Assembly (NCBI GenBank): GCA_029251865.1
Contig: JAQXCN010000065.1
Span: 1-45,075, forward strand
Direction of reading: 5' to 3'
Length of the DNA stretch: 45,075 nt
DNA from: Crocinitomicaceae bacterium
GTDB lineage: Bacteria > Bacteroidota > Bacteroidia > Flavobacteriales_D > Crocinitomicaceae
How positions within the stretch are numbered: position 1 is the stretch's first letter; each line of letters starts with the position of its first letter. The translations under genes and the position numbers were made by a program. Below the pieces are notes generated by a model. It was not told the DNA's origin, made no database searches, and was given only the letters and a program-made list of their open reading frames with translations. Positions 40,401-45,075 of this stretch are shown piece by piece.

Positions 40401-42628
40401 TCATAAAAGTTACTTGAATATTCATTGAGCGACGAGGCGAAGCCGTAATTTAAAGTACCGATATAGGCAATTACGCCAGCATCTGGCGCAAGCACAAAAC
40501 TTTCTGAATTTGAAGTTGCATTATGAAATATATTTCCGTTATAGCAAGAATTGGCGAGAAGAACAGGGTACTTACCTTCATTATCCCAATTAACAGGATT
40601 GTCTAAATTGATATCAAAGCCGCTTTCAGAAGTGGAAAAATGACCAAAGAAATTCATTAATGAAACGCCTTGACTAATCCTATCCTTAATGTCTTGAATT
40701 TGACTCGGTCCTATTGGATTACCATTCTCTTTTGCAACAAGCTGAACCGTACCACCGAAATAATAATCTTCAGCCTTAGCTGCCATTCCATTTAAATATA
40801 TTTGTAACGATTGTTGCTCTTGATAGCCAGTTCCACCTGAAAAATGCAAAATATGTTTCTGCCAATCTTTTGTATTTGACGTATAGTCATCATTTTGATT
40901 TTGTTGCGCATCGTAAGCAATGATTTTCGTAAGGTAGTTTTGAAGTTCAATCTCAGTTTTAACAGATATTCGGCCAGTAGGAATAAGTGGTGTCCATTTA
41001 TCGGTACCGGGAAGATTAGAGGTAATACAGGCATCGCAAGAGGGCTGTCCAAAAGAGGGCACTAAAGAATTTTGGTAGGCCAAGGAGCTTGTTCTTGTGC
41101 CAGGACCTATGCTCGTTAAGGAGGTAATATTGGCCTCGCGAATCCCCTTTCCTATTAAAAATAACCCAACTGGCTTTTGAGTTGAGGCGTCATACATATG
41201 ATAAACAAATCGACGTATACCATTAATATGTTTTGGAATACCACCACCGTATTGCTGGTATAATTCTTTAATTTCCGCCTTTAAAACATTGTACCCGCCT
41301 CCATTTGAAGAAGTCCGATGTGCTTCGTATGCATTCACCGCCGCTTCAAGTTGAGCATTATATACAAATATTAATAAACTGTCAATATTATCCAATATCG
41401 AATAGTTAGTAAATAAACCATTCTCATTTACGGGCTGAATTGAAGTTACAGAGGTTATATTGTCCAAACTTTCAATAACCACATTTTGACGATCATTACC
41501 AACAGAATTTGGCACTAGGCATTTAAGGATTCCATTCGCACTTGAAACCAACAAAATGTGTGGCTCAGAACCAACTACGAGTGCAATCGGTAAATTTAAA
41601 TTACTGTTTTGAATATCTATTCGAGACTTTGCATCCGAAGTATTGATCACTTCAAAGTCCATTTGCTCATAATTTTCAAAGTTTAAATTCCGCGGGAATT
41701 TAAAGGACCAATAATTTATAGATTCATAATCTGTGGCAACATTTAAGTCTCCAATTATGGATACTTTGAAATTCGCAGATGAATTGGAAGATACGATGTT
41801 AGTCGGAAAAGAACCATTCACAAACACACTCTTGTAACCTGTAAATATCGAATCCGTAAGTACATAACTGCTTTCACCAATGGTATGTCGCGTATGGTGG
41901 TTTCCCGAACCAGAGGAGGCCTCTAAAGCATTTGATCTTCCTACTACAACCGATTCATAAGTAACCAATGGAGCATTCACATCCTGATAAATGTTATTAA
42001 ATATGAGGGAATTAAAATCCCAAGTATATCCTGAATTTCCGTTTTTCGGTGCACTTCCCCAGCCTTCACCTGGCATGTAAAAGGAGCTAGAAGCATCAGA
42101 GGATTTTTCACCCTCATTGTAACTACTCGAATAAAAATTAAATTCCTCTTCAATCACAAAGTCAGTTGGTGTATAATTTTCAAAATCGTTGGCTGTTTCG
42201 ACCTCAAACCTCAAGTTTTCATTTGAGGAATTCCATGTCAAGAAATACTGTAGGGTATCATTATAAAGACTGTATCTCGGGTTACCTATCCAATCGGGAT
42301 CGTCATACAAAGTGGAGTCGAGCCATCCATCATTTGCTTCGGCATAAAAAAGAAGATAATCTCCACCATTTATAAAACCATCGTTATTATCTACGATATG
42401 AAGGGGGATTTCTTTTTCCTTGCCAAACAACTGGAAATTAGTCGAGTTAATAGTTTCCAATGGCACTCCAGCATTTACTAGAGCAGCATGCTCAATCTTG
42501 TGTATCCCCGTCTGAACTACAGGAAAAGCATAATAGCGTTGGTCGTAAGAAATCCACTCATTGCCGTATGTCTGTGCCGAAAGTTGGGCACTCATTATTG
42601 ACAATAAAAAAATCAGCATCAATCTCAT
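37466..42628 (-). CDS. porU2: PorU2-type T9SS sortase-like C25 peptidase
   Basis: 1720 residues. Signal peptide (MRLMLIFLLSIMSAQLSAQ), then an N-terminal domain opening YGNEWISYDQRYYAFPVVQTGIHKI as in PorU proteins. A gingipain-like C25 catalytic domain covers about 430-810. The predicted dyad is His663 in NFFGHFSTSESG and Cys695 in LLANSCYNGNIF. The long remainder has Ig-like modules (GDPMIRMNWHEYPEIELTE marks the transition). A C-terminal FlgD/T9SS-sorting-like domain follows (about 1610-1720, NYPNPFSTATKF, SWDGRDQFGDLLANGVYLYRV). Canonical PorU is about 1100-1300 residues and lacks this tail; the longer version encoded with PorV2 is known as PorU2. Role (inferred): cleaves and anchors sorting domains at the cell surface, or is itself a surface peptidase. 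It overlaps porV2 by four bases. Confidence 0.85.
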   Translation of the reverse strand: MRLMLIFLLSIMSAQLSAQTYGNEWISYDQRYYAFPVVQTGIHKIEHAALVNAGVPLETINSTNFQLFGKEKEIPLHIVDNNDGFINGGDYLLFYAEANDGWLDSTLYDDPDWIGNPRYSLYNDTLQYFLTWNSSNENLRFEVETANDFENYTPTDFVIEEEFNFYSSSYNEGEKSSDASSSFYMPGEGWGSAPKNGNSGYTWDFNSLIFNNIYQDVNAPLVTYESVVVGRSNALEASSGSGNHHTRHTIGESSYVLTDSIFTGYKSVFVNGSFPTNIVSSNSSANFKVSIIGDLNVATDYESINYWSFKFPRNLNFENYEQMDFEVINTSDAKSRIDIQNSNLNLPIALVVGSEPHILLVSSANGILKCLVPNSVGNDRQNVVIESLDNITSVTSIQPVNENGLFTNYSILDNIDSLLIFVYNAQLEAAVNAYEAHRTSSNGGGYNVLKAEIKELYQQYGGGIPKHINGIRRFVYHMYDASTQKPVGLFLIGKGIREANITSLTSIGPGTRTSSLAYQNSLVPSFGQPSCDACITSNLPGTDKWTPLIPTGRISVKTEIELQNYLTKIIAYDAQQNQNDDYTSNTKDWQKHILHFSGGTGYQEQQSLQIYLNGMAAKAEDYYFGGTVQLVAKENGNPIGPSQIQDIKDRISQGVSLMNFFGHFSTSESGFDINLDNPVNWDNEGKYPVLLANSCYNGNIFHNATSNSESFVLAPDAGVIAYIGTLNYGFASSLNEYSSNFYDQFSRQNYGGTIGEHIQSTIDSVMDASSSLISESTFMQMTLHGDPMIRMNWHEYPEIELTESRVSFGPDDLSLATDSIEVKVKFRNLGRSITETFDLTINRDFPGSLIDSNYVYNISGLDYEKDTTIKLPFQPSQGVGVNQFNVKIDRPDFITEQYDEIVNNQVLKNFLISVDGIEPIWPEPFAVVPNDSISIKASTIDPLAPNNSYVFELDTSTSFTSSFARLVVVNGAGGVFQVDPSDWKLKSNGLNAPLILEDSLVYFWRIALDDEELIWKRRSFQYIPNKRGWGQDVVGQFLRNSFNGVALNTANEFREFVPIEADISCLCKSTSQSPGHYDNAWFLNSSMQDYNICSVTPKFHVAVVDKSSLESWGTRFVNASGSVSNPNNNFGNNNDNGGCENRVMKYFTFNQDNQTEIDAFQNFVENEIPNGNYILIYTPMTTRYDLWDAISPDLYTTFSNLGSDSIVPGRANRPFIFLTRKGDPNFVVELFSQNNEDIYLDTLITGSEIIGYESSPVIGPVNKWNAVHWKQNALEDNTTDSTRLEVQLLDALGNYKSSLDILFTPHDSIIELNSIIGADTVPKIRLISKYRDAVDQTPAQMDFWHVLYDPIPEAAISGKANLFWEPSDTIQEGQKGRFSMGIKNISDVSMDSLLVSYFILDENQEKHLIPYERQDSLIIGGVLSDTVDFETTNLVGSNFFCMEVNPYIDASLTVTDQLELSHLNNILQIPFNVIAEEVNPILDVTFNGIHILNKDIVAPTTEINISLNDENPYLLLDSDSDTSLFGIYITDPSGLTSRIPFIDNQGNMVMNWIPGDENQNKFKILYPAYFEQNGMYNILVQGSDKSGNVSGDFEYTIDFEVIHESRITHLMNYPNPFSTATKFVFTLTGDRAPDDVLIQIMTISGRVVREITEVEIGPIQIGRNITEFSWDGRDQFGDLLANGVYLYRVKAKIDGKDIDLLNSDADQYFHKGLGKMYIIR

Positions 42629-43722
42629 TTCTCCGCATTTTTAGGCTTAGCCAACCTTAATTTAATTGAAAAGATATGAGTGTAATAATTGGCATCACTT
42701 GCGCCAAGTCGTGTGAACGCATAATCCAACGAAAATCCTTTAAAACCAACGCCTAAACCTAAATTTGGTTGCATACCCCAGTATTGAGACTCATCAATAT
42801 TTGAAAATTGTTGAATGCTTGAAATTCCTCCCCGAACTTGAACGAGTTCTTTGAAGCCTATTTTAACCCCGAAATGAGGATCTAGCGAAAAAGGATTCAT
42901 TTTTATTAAGGTATTCCGCCTACCGTCTGTGGTAATATCAATATCGAGCTCTCCTCCCGCATAAATGCCTTTTGAGCCAAGACCGTATCTTGTACTTGCC
43001 GCTAAGATTAGTCTTGGTAACGTTATTTCTAGTCCATTTTCAGGAATCTCATTACCCGTCTGTAAAAAAACATTTTGCGTTGATTCATCTAAAGTAAAAA
43101 CCCAAGCATTAAAGGTAGAAGAAATGTCTCTTGCCATGACCCCCAAAGAAAGATGCTCATTGCGTTTGTATTTTAGACCTAAGTCAAGACCAAAACCCCA
43201 AGACTTGGCAAAGTCACCTACCTGTCGATAAATAACTTTAGCGCTACCTCCAAGGCTTAAACCTGGAATCTTTAAAGTTCTGGCATAACTACCGATAAAA
43301 GCATAATCACCTGCAGAAAACGAGCTGATATTGTCGTAATTAATAGCACCGTTATTATCTATAAGCTGTGTCGTATTGGGAATATCGTCTACTCCAAATC
43401 GAATAAAACCAAGTCCTAAAGCACTTTTATCATCAATAGCGTGAGCAACAGCTAAATAATCGTACTTCGCAATACCAGCAAAGTACTCGGAGTGCATAAA
43501 TGACACCTCTGCCCATTTCTTAACGCCAACCAAACCTGCTGGATTCCAATATAATGCGTTTGCGTCGTCTACATCAGCAACCACCGCATTCCCCATACCA
43601 TAAGCCTCAGCACCAACGCCAAGACTAAGAAATTCATTGGAATATTTGGGGGTGAGATTCTGGGCTTGAACCCCTAAACTGCTTAAGATTATGAATGTTA
43701 GACAAACAAGATTTTTTAACAT
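42625..43722 (-). CDS. porV2: PorV2-type outer-membrane protein (PorV/PorQ family)
   Basis: 365 residues. Signal peptide (MLKNLVCLTFIILSSLGVQA), then EFLSLGVGAEAYGMGNAVVADVDDANALYWNPAGL, the hallmark of PorV/FadL-like barrels. The rest is amphipathic beta strands ending in FSIKLRLAKPKNAEK. PorV binds T9SS C-terminal domains after they leave the translocon and hands them to the PorU sortase; PorV2 is the paralogue encoded with PorU2. Here porV2 precedes porU2 with an ATGA overlap, so the two are made together. No clear -7 box was seen upstream. Confidence 0.85.
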   Translation of the reverse strand: MLKNLVCLTFIILSSLGVQAQNLTPKYSNEFLSLGVGAEAYGMGNAVVADVDDANALYWNPAGLVGVKKWAEVSFMHSEYFAGIAKYDYLAVAHAIDDKSALGLGFIRFGVDDIPNTTQLIDNNGAINYDNISSFSAGDYAFIGSYARTLKIPGLSLGGSAKVIYRQVGDFAKSWGFGLDLGLKYKRNEHLSLGVMARDISSTFNAWVFTLDESTQNVFLQTGNEIPENGLEITLPRLILAASTRYGLGSKGIYAGGELDIDITTDGRRNTLIKMNPFSLDPHFGVKIGFKELVQVRGGISSIQQFSNIDESQYWGMQPNLGLGVGFKGFSLDYAFTRLGASDANYYTHIFSIKLRLAKPKNAEK

Positions 43723-43844
43723 AGAACTAATTTAATACTATTAACAACAGATATCGCAAAAAATTGTGTTCTTTGTGGAGTGAATATTTATATATTCGAA
43801 GATAATTAAGGACCTATAAATTCATGTTCTAAAGGACAATATCA

Positions 43845-44681
43845 ATGTTCAACTTAGCAAATATTCTAACAGGAATGAACCTTGTATGCGGGGTTATATC
43901 CATAATATTAAGTTTCTCTGGACAATTAGACTTGGCTGTTTATGCAATTTTCATTGGTGCTTTTTTTGATTTCTGTGATGGATTTGTCGCACGTAAACTA
44001 AACCTTGTGAGTGAGCTCGGGAAGCAACTCGACTCCCTATCTGACCTTGTAACTTTCGGTGTCGCACCTGGTATTTTAATGTTTATAATGATCATAATCG
44101 GTGTGAATCCAGACAATCTGATCGAAAGCCAATCAAGCAACACTCTGTTTTATGATTACTATGTTGTTCAAGAATTCTTCACATGGGTCAATGGTACTTT
44201 TTATGAAATCCCCAATACATTTGACGCGAGTATCAAATGGCTCCCATTTGTAGCTTTAATAGTACCCTTTTTTGCTTTGTTCCGTCTCGCGAAATTCAAT
44301 CTTGACAACTCACAATCGGTAAACTTCATTGGCTTCCCCACACCACTTGTTGCTATTCTTTTAAGCTTTTTTCCGCTCTACTTTTTTCTAAACATGCAGG
44401 ATTGGAATTCACAACCAGAACTTGTTTTTTGGATCTATGATTGTTATTCATTAGCGATAATTACTTTTGGCTTGTCCATTTTAATGCTAAGTCGAATTCC
44501 ATTAATGTCCCTTAAATTTCAAAAATTGCAAAGCAAGGAAAATCGGCTCAAAATTATTCTTATTCTCATCTCAGTGGTAAGTATTCCTTTTTTAAAGGTG
44601 CTGTCTATCCCATTTATTATAACTTTGTATTTCATAATTTCAATTTATCATTCAATCAAATTAAATCACAATGAAATTTAA
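43845..44681 (+). CDS. pssA: CDP-diacylglycerol-serine O-phosphatidyltransferase
   Basis: 278 residues, integral membrane protein with about eight TM helices. The CDP-alcohol phosphotransferase motif is complete: D42-x2-D45-G46-x2-A49-R50-x8-G59-x3-D63-x3-D67 (FDFCDGFVARKL and GKQLDSLSD). It transfers serine to CDP-diacylglycerol, the first step to phosphatidylethanolamine. The PSS subtype is chosen because the family with this length and N-terminal LANILTGMNLVCG is PssA. ATG 43845 is used; a weaker -7 box TATATTCG lies at 43791-43798. Its 3' end overlaps purS by 11 bases, so these two genes are coupled. Confidence 0.88.
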   Translation: MFNLANILTGMNLVCGVISIILSFSGQLDLAVYAIFIGAFFDFCDGFVARKLNLVSELGKQLDSLSDLVTFGVAPGILMFIMIIIGVNPDNLIESQSSNTLFYDYYVVQEFFTWVNGTFYEIPNTFDASIKWLPFVALIVPFFALFRLAKFNLDNSQSVNFIGFPTPLVAILLSFFPLYFFLNMQDWNSQPELVFWIYDCYSLAIITFGLSILMLSRIPLMSLKFQKLQSKENRLKIILILISVVSIPFLKVLSIPFIITLYFIISIYHSIKLNHNEI

Positions 44682-44922
44682 AGCTGAAATAGATGTCATG
44701 CCTTTAGACGCGCTGCTCGATCCTCAAGGAAAAGCCGTTAGTAGCTCAATGGGAAATGTAGGACTTCCAGAGATTGATGGTGTTCGTATCGGAAGACATA
44801 TTAGACTTTTCGTTGAGGCTGATTCGCAAGAGGTCGCTGAGCAAAAAGTGGATGAAGCCTGTAAAAAAATGCTCGCGAATCAAATTATGGAAAGTTACAC
44901 TTTCAGTCTAGCCAAAATGTAA
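44671..44922 (+). CDS. purS: Phosphoribosylformylglycinamidine synthase subunit PurS
   Basis: 83 residues, standard length. The sequence MKFKAEIDVMPLDALLDPQGKAV, with GVRIGRHIRLFVEADSQE and CKKMLANQIMESYTF, is the PurS pattern. It bridges PurL and PurQ in step 4 of purine synthesis, made from FGAR, glutamine and ATP. It overlaps pssA by 11 bases; purL and purQ are not in the window. The next gene starts one base after its stop. Confidence 0.9.
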   Translation: MKFKAEIDVMPLDALLDPQGKAVSSSMGNVGLPEIDGVRIGRHIRLFVEADSQEVAEQKVDEACKKMLANQIMESYTFSLAKM

Positions 44923-44923
44923 A

Positions 44924-45075
44924 ATGTCCAAAAGGACTTTTCATACATTCAATCCAAGAAATAACTGCAATAATGATGAGCTTTTCCTTTGCAATTCAAA
45001 GGAAGAAGCAAATATGTTGTTAGTCAAGGCCGAGCAAGCTTTTGAAAGCTTACAAAAAAAAACAAATCAAGATAT
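44924..45075 (+). CDS. Aldehyde-dehydrogenase-like protein, N-terminus only (3' truncated by window)
   Basis: The frame opens with ATG 44924 and runs to the window end, giving 50 residues. The start MSKRTFHTFNPRNN is followed by NSKEEANMLLVKAEQAFESLQ. This fits the N-terminus of NAD(P)-dependent aldehyde dehydrogenases (a FNP motif and a helix of AF residues), particularly the ketoglutarate-semialdehyde type. The catalytic Cys and Glu are outside the window, so the assignment is tentative. It starts one base after the purS stop. Confidence 0.45.
   Translation, partial: MSKRTFHTFNPRNNCNNDELFLCNSKEEANMLLVKAEQAFESLQKKTNQD

Noticed and set aside
40792-41052. Minus-strand frame of 86 codons inside porU2
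   Set aside because: No domain, and it lies in the shadow of the large, well-supported gene.
1-45075. Search for CRISPR arrays, insertion sequences, phage genes and rRNA
   Set aside because: No regularly spaced repeats, transposase motifs, integrase with att site, or rRNA segments were seen; XerD is a housekeeping recombinase.

Overview
The window is a gene-dense, low-GC chromosomal segment from a Bacteroidota bacterium, most likely order Flavobacteriales. The evidence is a T9SS sorting domain and a PorV2/PorU2-type pair, two SusC-like TonB receptors with a peptidase-regulatory-like N-terminal domain, the short primary sigma factor without region 1.1, the rpmB-rpmG-DUF4295-ftsY cluster, the BatABCD aerotolerance-type operon, and many TAnnTTTG promoter -7 boxes instead of sigma70 TATAAT. 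I see no phage, insertion sequence, CRISPR array or rRNA. It reads as core genome rather than a mobile island.

Layout. 1-1020: end of a secreted T9SS cargo gene, a small non-coding stretch with two adjacent inverted repeats, and the C-terminal remnant of a VOC/glyoxalase gene. 1128-4442: methyltransferase, ZIP metal transporter (reverse), secreted VWA protein and aroQ (reverse). 4446-7489: xerD, the ribosomal protein cluster L28-L33-DUF4295, a strong terminator, ftsY, and an OsmC-family gene (reverse). 7578-11802: TonB receptor, DUF1015 protein, YggS. 11799-14753 (reverse): M16 peptidase, pdxH, DUF4494, and cdd. 14860-20062: two FKBP isomerases, a lipoprotein and priA. 20063-20935: primary sigma factor (reverse). 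21055-28309 (reverse): a seven-gene overlapping operon moxR-DUF58-membrane protein-batA-batB-batC-batD. 28393-30230: zinc-ribbon protein, alpha/beta hydrolase, flavodoxin. 30281-30355: tRNA-His. 30447-34847: second TonB receptor, NarL-type response regulator (reverse), threonylcarbamoyl-AMP synthase. 34895-37456: ribosomal protein L31 type B (reverse), LpxD-like acyltransferase, PP2C phosphatase. 37466-43722 (reverse): porV2-porU2. 43845-end: pssA, purS and the start of an aldehyde-dehydrogenase-like gene.

Functional themes. Envelope biogenesis and secretion dominate: T9SS cargo and sortase pair, lipid-A-type acylation, phosphatidylserine synthesis, TonB import, FKBP lipoprotein, the Bat VWA complex with its MoxR ATPase. 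The rest is housekeeping (translation, SRP receptor, replication restart, chromosome dimer resolution, PLP and nucleotide salvage). Genes are packed tightly: many same-strand neighbours overlap by 1-8 bases, and several convergent pairs overlap at their stop codons or are separated by 0-10 bases with no terminator.

I did not find a clearly unprecedented system. The items most worth a second look are the two-gene PorV2/PorU2 unit (a 1720-residue C25-type protein carrying its own sorting-like C-terminus), the tandem FKBP pair coupled to an unknown lipoprotein, the xerD promoter embedded in the aroQ active-site codons, and near-leaderless promoter arrangements.
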